Notes under the pieces: generated by a model | Database searches by the model: none | Told to the model about the DNA's origin: nothing | The model's input: only the letters and a program-made list of their open reading frames with translations | Position numbers and translations under genes: made by a program | Assembly (NCBI GenBank): GCA_934591845.1 | Contig: CAKTPO010000018.1 | Location: forward strand, 1 to 42,685 | DNA: 42,685 bases | From: an uncultured Oscillospiraceae bacterium | Lineage (GTDB): Bacteria; Bacillota; Clostridia; Oscillospirales; Oscillospiraceae | Reading direction: 5' to 3' | Shown here: positions 27,150-36,171 of the stretch, in pieces | Numbering within the stretch: the stretch's first letter is position 1 | Layout: each line of letters opens with the position of its first letter

Positions 27150-28466
27150 TTACTCCGAGATCATAATGCGAATGATCTCCTCATCCGTCTGCAGCATTCC
27201 CTTGCTGGCGATTTCCCCTACGGCACTGATGGTTTCCTCCAGTCCCTCCTTCACGATCCCGTCCCCCGGTTGGAAGGAGCGCTGTTTCTTTGCCAGTGAA
27301 TATCCCACCAGTGCTGCTTCCACGGCAGAAGCTATTTTCGCCGCACAGGAAGGCTTTGCACCGTCACACAGGATGCCGGAAACATTTGCCAAGGTATTGC
27401 TGACGGTCAATTCGATCAGTTCATGGGAAGCACCGTCCAGCCAGGCAATGGCCGCACCGCTTCCTGCAGCAGCGCTGACGGCACCGCAGTAGGCGGAAAG
27501 CCGACCGACCTTCGATTTTTGATGGATCGCCACCAGGTTGCTGATAGCCAGGGCACGAATCAGCCGTTCCCGGGAAGCACCCAGGTGCTGTGCGTAGACA
27601 ATGACCGGCATAGATACCGTGATCCCCTGGTTTCCGGAGCCGGAATTGATGACGACCGGCAAAACAGAGCCACTCATACGTGCATCTGATCCGGCTGCGG
27701 CGGCAGCCCTCGCCTGAGTCCAGACATTTCCGTCAGCGGTTTCCAGCAGGGTCTTTCCCACATTTGCGCCATAGGTATGAAGCAGGCCTTCATTGGAAAT
27801 GGCAGTGTTGTACCGGATCTGCCGCTCTATTATATTCTCTATTTTGGAAATTTCAACATGTTCCGCAAAGGATAGAATCCCTTCCACCGACAGAAAATCA
27901 TAGTCGGTCTGCGGTTCCTCCGGGATCGCTTCCGCACAGGCTTTTTTGAAAAGTGCAACGCCGTTCCGCTCCAAGCGAATGAGGTTTGTATGCGTGTCCC
28001 GAATTTCAGCCAGGGCGCTGTCGTTACCACTGAAAGCTTCGACGATGATATGCAGCTTGGCATCGGTTTTCAGGTGTTCCACCGTGCAATAGCCCGGCTG
28101 TTCCAAATACTGTTCCGCCAAGCTGCGGTCCTCCGGAGAAATATCGGACAAAACCTCCAGCTCTTTACCGGCATCTCCGCCAATTGCTCCAAAGATTGCA
28201 GCTGCGGCGATGCCCTTCCGGCCATTGGTTCCCGGGACGATCACGCCCTTTACGTTTTTAATGATATTGCCGCTGGCATGCACCCGCAGCTTCTGGGGCA
28301 GGCATCCCAGGACTTCTCTGGCCTTTGCCGCACAAAACGCCAATGCAATGGGTTCCGTGCATCCCTGTGCGGGAACCAGTTCCTCCCGAAGCAGCGAAAT
28401 ATATGCCTGTTCTGTTTTTTCTGTTTGCAATGCGCTCGCTCTCCGTTCATTTGAGGATGCCGGCAT
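27150..28466 (-). CDS. CyuA/UPF0597-family L-cysteine desulfidase-like protein
   Basis: The protein is about 438 residues from the ATG at 28466. The family marks are PAQGCTEPIALAFC near the N-terminus and GILCDGAKPSCAAK near the C-terminus, which hold the iron-sulfur cysteines of the serine-dehydratase-like fold. Known members split L-cysteine into pyruvate, ammonia and sulfide; related lyases act on other beta-substituted amino acids. The frame is open to 28544, overlapping the UroD-like gene by almost 100 bases. The ATG at 28466 gives a 20-base overlap but has a poor ribosome site, so the start is uncertain. Translation may be coupled to the gene upstream. Confidence 0.82.
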   Translation of the reverse strand: MPASSNERRASALQTEKTEQAYISLLREELVPAQGCTEPIALAFCAAKAREVLGCLPQKLRVHASGNIIKNVKGVIVPGTNGRKGIAAAAIFGAIGGDAGKELEVLSDISPEDRSLAEQYLEQPGYCTVEHLKTDAKLHIIVEAFSGNDSALAEIRDTHTNLIRLERNGVALFKKACAEAIPEEPQTDYDFLSVEGILSFAEHVEISKIENIIERQIRYNTAISNEGLLHTYGANVGKTLLETADGNVWTQARAAAAAGSDARMSGSVLPVVINSGSGNQGITVSMPVIVYAQHLGASRERLIRALAISNLVAIHQKSKVGRLSAYCGAVSAAAGSGAAIAWLDGASHELIELTVSNTLANVSGILCDGAKPSCAAKIASAVEAALVGYSLAKKQRSFQPGDGIVKEGLEETISAVGEIASKGMLQTDEEIIRIMISE

Positions 28467-29511
28467 TATACTCGTCCGCAGCAACTCGCAGCTGATGCAC
28501 CGCATCCTCTGTAATATCCAGCGGCAGAGAACAGCCGGGTGCAAAAATCAGGCGGTGATCCTCCGACTCCACAGCCGCTCTTGCGGCCCGTCTGCGAAAA
28601 CGTTCCAGGATTTCTCCTGTTGTTCCGTAAAAATCATGGAACTGGTCGGTGCCGGTGACCAGAACCTTGTCCGTGATCTGCCGCACCTTTGCTACTGTGG
28701 AGCGTTCTTCTTCCGGAATTTGCAGTGGGGTGTTTTCCCAGCTGATGGCCTGCACATTGTAGGTCTTGAATTGGTTCCAGAAGAAATGGCGGGCACCGTG
28801 GACATGAATCATGTTAAACCAGGTCCGATCCTTGATCCGGTCAAGCAGCATTTCATCATAGGGGCGTGCAAAGCGTTCAAACTCCGCCTCCGAGAGAATA
28901 TCGGAATTGCTGTAGCGCTGGGCAAAGAAGAATCCGTCGGCTCCCGCATCGATATAAGCATCCACAAGCTGGAGTTCTGTCTGAACCAACGCCTGAAGCA
29001 TCCGGTCCACCGCTTCCGGGTGGTTTTCATAGTACCAGCGGGCCTTGTCAATGCCGCCTACAAATTCCGGAATGCAGTGCATAGGGGTAAAAATGGTGGG
29101 AAGGATGGGTACCGTTCCCTTGTAGTGTTCTGCCAGTGCCCGGACATTGGCGATTTCCCGCTGATAGACCCGATTCCTGGACACATCCAGCACAGGAAAT
29201 GCTTCCATCTGACGGGGCGATTGGATCAAATAGTTGTGGATATGGAAAACCCGTTTTGCTTTCAGATCTTCCAGGGACATTTCTCCGGAAAAATACTCAA
29301 TATCAGAGCCATGGGCTTCCTGATTGTAAACACCGTTGGGCATGATTTTAATAAAGTCCCAACGGCTGCGGTCGGTCATGCGGATGATTTCAGAGGAAAA
29401 CACTTCCGCACGATCCCGGTCAGCACCCGGGCTGTGCAGCCAGCCGCTGGCACCGATTTCTGATACCGGTTTTCCTTCCACCATTTGGCGAAGCCGTTCG
29501 GTAGCTGTCAT
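28447..29511 (-). CDS. UroD-superfamily methyltransferase-like protein
   Basis: The protein has 354 residues and the TIM-barrel pattern of the uroporphyrinogen decarboxylase/MtaA superfamily: MTATERLRQMVEGKPV start, the ADGFFFAQ strand (191-198), MIHVHGA (234-240) and the end LIFAPGCSLP (321-330). No heme genes are nearby, so a methyltransferase-type role is more likely than heme synthesis. MtaA/MtbA relatives hold zinc with His-x-Cys and a later Cys. Here the first pair is His236-x-His238, while Cys327 is kept. No corrinoid protein gene is in the window. AAGGAGGG precedes the ATG. Confidence 0.78.
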   Translation of the reverse strand: MTATERLRQMVEGKPVSEIGASGWLHSPGADRDRAEVFSSEIIRMTDRSRWDFIKIMPNGVYNQEAHGSDIEYFSGEMSLEDLKAKRVFHIHNYLIQSPRQMEAFPVLDVSRNRVYQREIANVRALAEHYKGTVPILPTIFTPMHCIPEFVGGIDKARWYYENHPEAVDRMLQALVQTELQLVDAYIDAGADGFFFAQRYSNSDILSEAEFERFARPYDEMLLDRIKDRTWFNMIHVHGARHFFWNQFKTYNVQAISWENTPLQIPEEERSTVAKVRQITDKVLVTGTDQFHDFYGTTGEILERFRRRAARAAVESEDHRLIFAPGCSLPLDITEDAVHQLRVAADEYNAGILK

Positions 29512-29525
29512 AATGGCCCTCCTTT

Positions 29526-30329
29526 TCAGTCCTGCTTCCGTTCCCGCTCACGGAAAGAATAATCCGGATTCAGCGTGATCCCACGGCCGCCGCTGACCTC
29601 CACCGACGTACCCGTCATAAAGGTGGAGCCGTTGCCGCACAGGAACACGATGGGCTTGGCCACTTCTTCCACACGTCCAGGGCGCTGTAACAGCGTTCCG
29701 TGGCAAATATGCTTCATGTTTTCGTCCGTGGTATGCTCCGTATTAAATTCGGTCATGGTATAGCCCGGCAGGACTGTATTGACCCGAACACCATAGGCGG
29801 CATACTCACCGGCCATGGTAACAGAGAGCATGTTGGTTGCAGCTTTCATAGGGCCATACAGTGTTGCCGCACCGGTGGTGGGGCAGCGTCCGCCCAGGGA
29901 ACTGATGTTCACAATGGAGCCGCCTCCGTTGTTCTTCATGGAGCGGAACGCAGCCTGGCAGCCAAACATTGCGGCCTTGAAGCAGATGGCAAAAACACGT
30001 TCCATCAGTGCTTCGGAGTATTCTTCCTCCTCCGGTTTCTTGGTGATTTGGGCGCCGACATTATTGACCCATGCACTGATGGGACCCAATTCCTTTACAA
30101 CATGGTCACCAAAAGCATAGGCCTGCTCCTCCACGGTCATATCCACGACTTCCGCATACACCGTTCCAAGGGGCTTTAATTCCGCCTCTGCCTCCCGAAG
30201 ATGATTTTCACGGGAGGAGCAGATGGCAACCTTTGCGCCTTCCTTCAAAAGTTCCTTGGCCGTTGCCAAACCAATGCCCTTGCTGGCACCTGTTACTACA
30301 ACGACCTTTCCATTTAATCCAAGATCCAT
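29526..30329 (-). CDS. Short-chain dehydrogenase/reductase (SDR)
   Basis: A 267-residue classical SDR. The cofactor loop is TGASKGIG (14-21), the structural NNxG motif reads NNVG where most have NNAG, and the catalytic residues are Ser in NISSLGG and YGPMK (YxxxK). Such enzymes oxidise or reduce an alcohol/ketone with NAD(P). The C-terminus is longer than usual and very basic/acidic (RERERKQD). The ATG has GAGGT upstream, 14 bases of spacing separate it from the UroD-like gene, and it shares the DUF4432-led operon. The substrate is unknown. Confidence 0.88.
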   Translation of the reverse strand: MDLGLNGKVVVVTGASKGIGLATAKELLKEGAKVAICSSRENHLREAEAELKPLGTVYAEVVDMTVEEQAYAFGDHVVKELGPISAWVNNVGAQITKKPEEEEYSEALMERVFAICFKAAMFGCQAAFRSMKNNGGGSIVNISSLGGRCPTTGAATLYGPMKAATNMLSVTMAGEYAAYGVRVNTVLPGYTMTEFNTEHTTDENMKHICHGTLLQRPGRVEEVAKPIVFLCGNGSTFMTGTSVEVSGGRGITLNPDYSFRERERKQD

Positions 30330-30364
30330 AAATTAACCTCCAAATTCATCAGATTATGATAAGA

Positions 30365-31531
30365 TCAAAGCCTGTGCTGCAATTCGGTATAGCAGTCCAG
30401 CGCATTCCGATAACAGAATTGCTCCGCCACTTCCCGTGCCCGTGCCTTGGTCAAATATCCGTCTTGTGTAAGCCCTTCTAATAGCCGAGCCAGCTGTTTC
30501 CGGAAATGATGATGGGCAAACCACGAAACCTCCGGAAACATCACGCCGTCGCTTCCATACATGATTTTGTTAAGGGGTGCTCGTTCCAGCAGGGCGGCCA
30601 TCCGCTCCACACCTTTCAGGCTGCACAGATAAAATGTGCCTGAAAAATCACTGTAGACATTAGAGAACTGGGCGGTCAGATAGCTGGTATTCTCCTCATG
30701 GGGGTGTCCGCCATGAAGCAGGACGATCCGGACACGGTTGAATACCCGTTTGTCCCATAGAAAATCCACCATGTGGATGGGGTCAAGGGTTTTGAAATCG
30801 ATCCAGCTGCCGCCCCCGGCTCCAGTATGGAACTGTACCGGAAGGTCTTTCTCCGCCGCAATATCCATACTTTCCAGCAGCATAAAGCTGCGCAGACATT
30901 TTTCATCTCCTGGCCCGGCCTGGCCTCCCCGGATGCGCTCATAGGCTTTTTCCGCCTCCGATTTTTCCGGTAGCCAGATGTCCAGTCCACCGTTGTATGC
31001 CATGCAGGATTTCAGGCCAATTGCCTGTTCTTCCGAAATCTGATTGCACAGCTCCTCTTTATAGCGGCTGCACAACATTGAAAAATTCTGGTCCTGAGAA
31101 AGCAAGTCATCTAAAATCCGATCCAGCCGCACAATATTCGCCCGTTTCTCCGGTGGAATGGAGGCATTGAACTCATTTTTTTCTTTCTCGGAGTATGCAG
31201 GCCCGCCGATGGGGCTTCCGATTTCCAGGCAGTGCATGGCTACATTGCAATCAGAAAGCAGCCAGGTATAATACTTCTGGGGGTCTTCCTGATAACGCCG
31301 AAAACGCTCCTGCTCGATCTGCTCCATAGAGGCGTTTTCGTCCATCTCAAATTTTTTCCGCAGTGCCTCCATGACCATTCCGTAGAGGATCGTCTGGCGG
31401 CCAAAGGCCTCCTGCCCGGGGCCCTGGATATATCCTCCCCCAAGGTTTCCCCACTGAGGTGCTCTATTCGGATGCACCCGGTGCACATGGGTGTCGATCA
31501 ATGGTATCTGATATAATTCCTGTTCAAGCAT
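30365..31531 (-). CDS. Amidohydrolase-family metal-dependent hydrolase
   Basis: The protein is 388 residues. The metal-binding HxH is T-H15-V-H17 right at the N-terminus, followed by VQFHTGAG and VLLHGGHPHEE (metal histidines) and YGSDG (the catalytic aspartate), the order seen in amidohydrolase family 2 and in FluG-type N-terminal domains. These enzymes hydrolyse or decarboxylate small organic acids and amides. It lies 11 bases after the DUF4432 gene, and GTAGGAGG precedes the ATG. Its position suggests ring or amide opening in the same pathway as the SDR, but this is an inference. Confidence 0.83.
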   Translation of the reverse strand: MLEQELYQIPLIDTHVHRVHPNRAPQWGNLGGGYIQGPGQEAFGRQTILYGMVMEALRKKFEMDENASMEQIEQERFRRYQEDPQKYYTWLLSDCNVAMHCLEIGSPIGGPAYSEKEKNEFNASIPPEKRANIVRLDRILDDLLSQDQNFSMLCSRYKEELCNQISEEQAIGLKSCMAYNGGLDIWLPEKSEAEKAYERIRGGQAGPGDEKCLRSFMLLESMDIAAEKDLPVQFHTGAGGGSWIDFKTLDPIHMVDFLWDKRVFNRVRIVLLHGGHPHEENTSYLTAQFSNVYSDFSGTFYLCSLKGVERMAALLERAPLNKIMYGSDGVMFPEVSWFAHHHFRKQLARLLEGLTQDGYLTKARAREVAEQFCYRNALDCYTELQHRL

Positions 31532-31542
31532 CCGTTGTCCTC

Positions 31543-32601
31543 CTACAGGCAGGTTTTGTATCTCTGTTTTGCCTGTTCCAGTTCCTCTGCGCCCTGGTGG
31601 ATATGAAGTTCAAAATAAAACTCTTTCCGCTCCATGGGCTTTAAGAATACCAGGTCCTTGTTTTCCCGGGCCTTATCCCGGCCCCAGGTCCGGCAGTTGC
31701 AGGGTTCCAGCCCCACCACATAATTCCGCTTTTGCAGGCACTTCCAGAGATTGAACTTGTTCAGATTGTCTGCGGCAAATCGAATGGTAGCACCCAGGCC
31801 CAGGGATTCATTCAGAATGGAAGCATAGGCAAATCCCTGGTCATCTGCCAAAACCGTGTGATTGTAGGCCCGGGCCTTGTATGTATCATCCGGGGCTGAG
31901 ATCACGCCGATTTGTGGCAGAGACTCCTCTGCCCAGGAGGAGGTCGGGAAGCAGGCATCGGCGGTCAGATACAGCTTTGCTTGCTCATCCAGCAGGGGAT
32001 AACCAAAATTCATATGGTATATCAGCATCAAGGGAGATTCCTGAAAACCCATATTTTCCACAGTATCCTTTACATAGACCACATTTTCACCCATTTTCAC
32101 CGTGATCTCCCTGGTCAGGCACAGGTTTTCACCGTAGGGCCGGACCTGGCGGGTTTTGGAGGTGTATTGCAGGTAATACCCATCTTCCTTCCAGAAGCTG
32201 CGGCAATTTACCTCCTCCGACGGTGTATTGGAGATCTCTCCGTGAAGCATCAGCTTTTCGCCGTCATCCACACAGGGTAGACCGGCAGTCGTAAGGCCGC
32301 AGGTGGCCATCATGCCGCCGCCAAAATTTCGGTCCCACTCAAAATCCCCTTTGTGCCAGAATTCCGGTCCGGAGATCCCCACACCGGACAGCCAGCATAA
32401 TGACCGTCCCCGGAATGTCAGCGACGAAATATCAGAGGCCCGATCCGGAAGGATCGTCATATACAGCCCGTCTCCGTTCCATAGGTCTACAGCGTGAACG
32501 CCCCGCTGTCTGCCGTCCTGTAAAACATACCGTTTGATTCCGGCCAACTGCTCCATACGGCCGACCCGTTCATATGCCGCCTGTCGTGTCAAGTGCTTCA
32601 T
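31543..32601 (-). CDS. DUF4432/aldose 1-epimerase-like protein
   Basis: The 352-residue protein belongs to the galactose-mutarotase-like superfamily, DUF4432 type: DLWNGDGLYMTILPDRASDISSL near the N-terminus in two pieces, then GISGPEFWHKGDFEW, MLIYHMNFGYPLLDE and GLEPCNCRTWGRDKA. Such proteins bind sugars or sugar acids, and some interconvert anomers. Finding it first in the operon argues that the substrate contains or yields a sugar-like ring, in line with the KDG enzymes in the same proposed regulon. The ATG at 32601 is preceded by GACGAGG. Confidence 0.8.
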   Translation of the reverse strand: MKHLTRQAAYERVGRMEQLAGIKRYVLQDGRQRGVHAVDLWNGDGLYMTILPDRASDISSLTFRGRSLCWLSGVGISGPEFWHKGDFEWDRNFGGGMMATCGLTTAGLPCVDDGEKLMLHGEISNTPSEEVNCRSFWKEDGYYLQYTSKTRQVRPYGENLCLTREITVKMGENVVYVKDTVENMGFQESPLMLIYHMNFGYPLLDEQAKLYLTADACFPTSSWAEESLPQIGVISAPDDTYKARAYNHTVLADDQGFAYASILNESLGLGATIRFAADNLNKFNLWKCLQKRNYVVGLEPCNCRTWGRDKARENKDLVFLKPMERKEFYFELHIHQGAEELEQAKQRYKTCL

Positions 32602-32643
32602 GCAACTACCATCCTCGTCATTATGTTGTTTAATACTAACATA

Positions 32644-32697
32644 TAATCATTATGTAATTTATGACTTCATTATAGAGTCGACATTACATAATGTCAA
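32644..32697 (-). promoter_or_regulatory. Promoter of the DUF4432-led operon with two operator copies
   Basis: On the minus strand TTGACA (32692-32697), 17 bases and a perfect TATAAT (32669-32674). Operator copy ATTACATAATGTCAA (32683-32697) covers the -35 box. A weaker copy, TAATCATTATGTAAT (32644-32658, opposite strand), lies at the transcription start. The 11-bp arms CATTATGTAAT (32648-32658) and ATTACATAATG (32683-32693) form a perfect inverted repeat around the -10 box. Confidence 0.75.
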
Positions 32698-32711
32698 TAT
32701 ATCATATTCTA

Positions 32712-32756
32712 CAAAAAGGAACATCCCGGTTTGTTGAAATTAACAAACCGGGATGT
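32712..32756 (-). terminator. Terminator of the GntR/UTRA gene
   Basis: A perfect 15-bp stem, ACATCCCGGTTTGTT (32721-32735) with AACAAACCGGGATGT (32742-32756), is followed on the minus strand by TCCTTTTTG. It ends the regulator gene before the DUF4432 operon promoter. Confidence 0.92.
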
Positions 32757-32797
32757 AATATGCTGTTTGTTTTCTGTCAGACCTGAACAGTGCTTGC

Positions 32798-33547
32798 TTA
32801 AACCTGATAGGCCAGATACACCTTGTCTCCACGGTACCTGGATATGGACCAGCACAGCGGGGTTCCGTCCTCGCTCTGGAGTAAATCCGCAATATACAGA
32901 AGAGAGGCCCGTGTACGGTCAATTCCCAACAGTTCAATGTCGTTTTTACTGGCCAGAACCGCCTCAACCTTGACTTTTCCGGAGGAAACCGGCGATTTTG
33001 TACAGCGGTTCAGCACGTCAATAAGACTGAATTTCGTAAAGTCCTGGTCTTTAACGGATTCCCAAAGGTTTTCCGGCATATAGGTCGCATTGTAAACGAT
33101 GGAGCAGTTGCCAATCATCCATTTGCGTTTGAGATAGATAAGCCGTTCACCGGCAGACAGGTTCAGCCGCTGGTTGATTTCTCCGATTTTATCTACAAGG
33201 CAGAAATCCAGCACCTGAACGGTGCAGTCCCGCCCGGTTTGCTCCATATACTTCTGGAATTGCTCAATGCAGATATTCAGCCCCAATTCAATTTTCGGCT
33301 CCGCCACAAAGGTACCGCTGCGTTTTTTCCGTATCAGAATACCCTCGGCCACCAGTTCGTTTAATGCCAGACGAACGGTGGGGCGGCTCAGCTGCAAATA
33401 TTCGCAGAACTCCGTTTCCGCCGGAAGCTTGTCTCCCAACTTCAAATTCCCACTGGCCAGCTCGTTCAAAATCATCCGTTTTACCTGATAGTAAAGCGGA
33501 ATCGGAATGTCCTTATTCAGTCTAAAGCGTTCTTCCCGTAAATCCAC
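32798..33547 (-). CDS. GntR/HutC-family regulator with UTRA domain
   Basis: The 249-residue protein has an N-terminal GntR winged helix (about 12-78; PLYYQVKRMILNELASGNL, then LPAETEFCEYLQLSRPTVRLAL) and a C-terminal UTRA ligand-binding domain (about 95-245). HutC-type proteins are usually repressors released by a pathway metabolite, often a sugar phosphate or amino acid derivative. The start is GTG at 33547 with AAGGGGG upstream. It is transcribed alone, between the ABC/peptidase operon and the DUF4432 operon, and its own promoter holds the most symmetric copy of the proposed operator, so autoregulation is likely. Confidence 0.92.
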   Translation of the reverse strand: MDLREERFRLNKDIPIPLYYQVKRMILNELASGNLKLGDKLPAETEFCEYLQLSRPTVRLALNELVAEGILIRKKRSGTFVAEPKIELGLNICIEQFQKYMEQTGRDCTVQVLDFCLVDKIGEINQRLNLSAGERLIYLKRKWMIGNCSIVYNATYMPENLWESVKDQDFTKFSLIDVLNRCTKSPVSSGKVKVEAVLASKNDIELLGIDRTRASLLYIADLLQSEDGTPLCWSISRYRGDKVYLAYQV

Positions 33548-33606
33548 AGTAATCCCCCTTCTGTTTTTTGTTATGAATAGGTTCCCTATACTTAGGATAT
33601 ATCATT

Positions 33607-33621
33607 TTGACAAAATGTCAA
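33607..33621. promoter_or_regulatory. Regulon operator at the GntR/UTRA gene
   Basis: TTGACA-AAA-TGTCAA is a perfect inverted repeat (apart from the centre) about 60 bases before the regulator start. It overlaps a plausible -35 (TTGTCA on the minus strand) that stands 17 bases from TATAGG. Confidence 0.7.
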
Positions 33622-33725
33622 CCAGAATTTGCGTTTTAATCCGTACTTTTCTTGTTTATGTCCCATTTACGGTTCTCCGGCTACGGTTGTATCCATTGTG
33701 TGCCGCAAATGGGCACAGCAAACAC

Positions 33726-33758
33726 TGACCTGCGTGCTTCCATAAGACACGCAGGTCA
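33726..33758 (-). terminator. Terminator of the ABC/peptidase operon
   Basis: A perfect 11-bp stem, TGACCTGCGTG (33726-33736) with CACGCAGGTCA (33748-33758), lies 13 bases past the M24 peptidase stop. The following tract is GTGTTTGCTG, so it is T-poor. Confidence 0.7.
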
Positions 33759-33771
33759 GACCCGATACATT

Positions 33772-34845
33772 TTATGACACAGGAAGAACGAGCAACTCTT
33801 TTGGATATTCGTTCAGGCTTTTTGCCCCCTGGAGGGTCATCACAAAAATATCCTCGATGCGCACGCCACCTATGGAGGATTTGTAAATTCCAGGCTCTAT
33901 GGTGAACACCATGCCGGGACGGAGGACTGTTTGTTCAGAAGCACTCACATAGGGAAGTTCGTGAATATCCAATCCGATGGAATGGCCGATCCGATGTGTC
34001 GCATAGGCACCATACCCGGCTTTTTCAAACACCGACGTGCCGATGCGGTCCAATTCCCCAATGGGCATGCCCACTTCTGCAGCCTTGGCCGCTGCCAGGT
34101 GTGCCTCCAAAACCGTAGCATAAACCTCCCGCTGTTCCTGGGATGCCGTCCCATAAAACACGGTTCTTGTCATATCCGAGCGGTAGCGTCCCCAACGGGC
34201 ACCAATATCCAGGAGAACGCTGTCCCCATAGCGCAGCGGTGTATCATCTGCCTGGTGGTGCGCATCCAGCGCATTGGGACCGTAGGCGATCACGCCGCCG
34301 CCTTCAAAGGTTCCCATCCGGCCGCACAGTTCCGGAAAATACCCCGCCAGCTGCCGCTCTGTCAAATCCGGGCTGATGCGCCGGATCAGCTGGCCCATGA
34401 CAAAATCGTTTTTCTTCGATGCCTCCTGAAGCATCCGCAGTTCCTCCGGTTCCTTGACCTGACGAACGTATTCAATACACGGTGAGCCGTTTACAAACCG
34501 GCAATCCTGTCTCTGGCCCATGAGCTGAAAGAGGAAGCCTGTATTCCAGTCCCTGTCCACACCTACTACACAGTTGCCCGGAATGTGGACGGATACCGCT
34601 TTGATCCAGTCATCCTGGTCCCGATGGGTCAGGAAGGGAACATCTCCCTCAGCTACCGGCAGCAGACTGTTTCCGATGAAATTCCGCTGTCCTTTTCTGT
34701 CCAGTGTCAAAACCAGAAGCCTGCGGCCCGGATTCAGCCACTGGCCTGTCAGATAGTAGAGATTGGCAGAACTGCTGAGTATCAGAAAATCGATTCCCTG
34801 CAACTCCATCTGTTCCACTATTTTTTGGATCCGCTGTGTGTACAT
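33772..34845 (-). CDS. M24-family Xaa-Pro peptidase-like enzyme
   Basis: The 357-residue protein has an N-terminal creatinase-like domain (to about 125) and a C-terminal pita-bread peptidase domain. All five metal ligands are visible: Asp in LLDIGAR, Asp in YRSDMTRT, His in HRIGHSIG, Glu in FTIEPGIY and Glu in RIEDIFV. Such enzymes cut X-Pro bonds from small peptides in the cytoplasm. An upstream TTG at 34851 is possible, but the GGGGGAG site is 8 bases from the ATG at 34845, which is preferred. It is the last gene of the operon, 14 bases after the first permease gene. Confidence 0.87.
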   Translation of the reverse strand: MYTQRIQKIVEQMELQGIDFLILSSSANLYYLTGQWLNPGRRLLVLTLDRKGQRNFIGNSLLPVAEGDVPFLTHRDQDDWIKAVSVHIPGNCVVGVDRDWNTGFLFQLMGQRQDCRFVNGSPCIEYVRQVKEPEELRMLQEASKKNDFVMGQLIRRISPDLTERQLAGYFPELCGRMGTFEGGGVIAYGPNALDAHHQADDTPLRYGDSVLLDIGARWGRYRSDMTRTVFYGTASQEQREVYATVLEAHLAAAKAAEVGMPIGELDRIGTSVFEKAGYGAYATHRIGHSIGLDIHELPYVSASEQTVLRPGMVFTIEPGIYKSSIGGVRIEDIFVMTLQGAKSLNEYPKELLVLPVS

Positions 34846-34859
34846 AAGCAATGCTCCCC

Positions 34860-36167
34860 CTAATGGCTATTGGACAAAGCTCCGCTTCCGGCGTTCTTTT
34901 TTTTGATTTGAATGGCGGTGTTCATAGCCAGCGACACAAAAATGATTCCGTAAGCCACAAAGACCCGGAAGAATTCACCGACCTGGGCCTCTGCAAAGAG
35001 GGCCGTACCGGCCATGGGAGAAATCGCCAGCAAGGAATGGAACAGCAGCACACCAATGATGGCCTGGGCGTTGGTGGCCCTGGAAATGGAGGCGCCGCCT
35101 ACCAGGATCGCCGCCACAGCCAGCAGACCCACCTGCTCATGGTGGGAATATACATTCATGGTGCCAATGTTTTGCAGACTGATGATTTGGCCCCAGGCCG
35201 CAAAAATCGTAGAGATGATGATCGCAATGATACGAGTCCGGTCAACATCGATACCGGCAGCTGCCGCAACATCCTGATTCTGTCCCACCGTGCGCATATC
35301 CTGCCCCAGTTTGGTCTTGAACAGCCAGGTGTTGAACAGACACAGCAGGCCAATGGTAATGAGCGTGGAGACGGAAATATCGCAGAAGTCCAGGGTAAAG
35401 GAGAAATTGGGATCCATATAATACCGTGCGATCCCAAATGCGCACAGTACCATCAACACAATGCGGCACGCCATGCTCCGGCTCTTGATTTGCTTTTTCA
35501 GAATATCCCGTGTTACTTTCACCAGACACCAGACGATCACAATGGCGCAAACTGCCACAAAGAACTTTCCGGCCGTTGTCATCCACAGACTGTCCAGAGA
35601 ATACTTGAACGTACCGGTAAAATCCAGGGTGCTGACAATGCCGACACCGGTATTGATCATCATTTCCTTTTTGGAAAAGGGGATGATCGTACCAACCAGG
35701 CACAGAAGCACGAATTGATAGATGCCGTTTGCCAAATAGCCCAGGATCTGGGATGTGATCATCTCATTGCCCTTTGTCTTGTTCAGAATCTTGCCGGTGA
35801 CCCAGCCAAACAGAACCGCAAACGGCACACTTAGCACAATGGCACCGAGGAAGCTGGAAAATCCGGTCATATTCCAGCCCACCACCATGATAATTGCGAC
35901 CTGGCCTGCCATAGCCCCGATGACAATGCCAAAGTTCAGACCGATACCGGCAATGACCGGCACGATCAGGGACAGTACCAGAAATGCGTTACGCAAAAAT
36001 CGGGAAATGATTTCCTGCAGGAAGAAACTGGGACGAACACCGGAAACAGAATAACCGGCCACCGTCAATACCAGCATGATCACGACCACAATATTATTTT
36101 TCAGGTATTCCCCGGTCCGGCCTGTCAGAGAAGCCCCACGTTCTTTGTTTCCTTCGATACGCTTCAT
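34860..36167 (-). CDS. ABC transporter permease, RbsC/BmpA-system type (first)
   Basis: A 435-residue permease of the BPD_transp_2 family with about ten hydrophobic segments. The long form, with an N-terminal cytoplasmic extension and a large insert between segments, is the type seen next to BMP-like systems. The motif RTVGQNQDVAAAAGIDVDRTR is the coupling helix (about 277-297). It lies 4 bases after the second permease gene, so the pair forms a heteromeric channel. It imports an unknown solute with the ATPase and DUF3798 lipoprotein of the same operon. Confidence 0.86.
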   Translation of the reverse strand: MKRIEGNKERGASLTGRTGEYLKNNIVVVIMLVLTVAGYSVSGVRPSFFLQEIISRFLRNAFLVLSLIVPVIAGIGLNFGIVIGAMAGQVAIIMVVGWNMTGFSSFLGAIVLSVPFAVLFGWVTGKILNKTKGNEMITSQILGYLANGIYQFVLLCLVGTIIPFSKKEMMINTGVGIVSTLDFTGTFKYSLDSLWMTTAGKFFVAVCAIVIVWCLVKVTRDILKKQIKSRSMACRIVLMVLCAFGIARYYMDPNFSFTLDFCDISVSTLITIGLLCLFNTWLFKTKLGQDMRTVGQNQDVAAAAGIDVDRTRIIAIIISTIFAAWGQIISLQNIGTMNVYSHHEQVGLLAVAAILVGGASISRATNAQAIIGVLLFHSLLAISPMAGTALFAEAQVGEFFRVFVAYGIIFVSLAMNTAIQIKKKNAGSGALSNSH

Positions 36168-36171
36168 CCTC

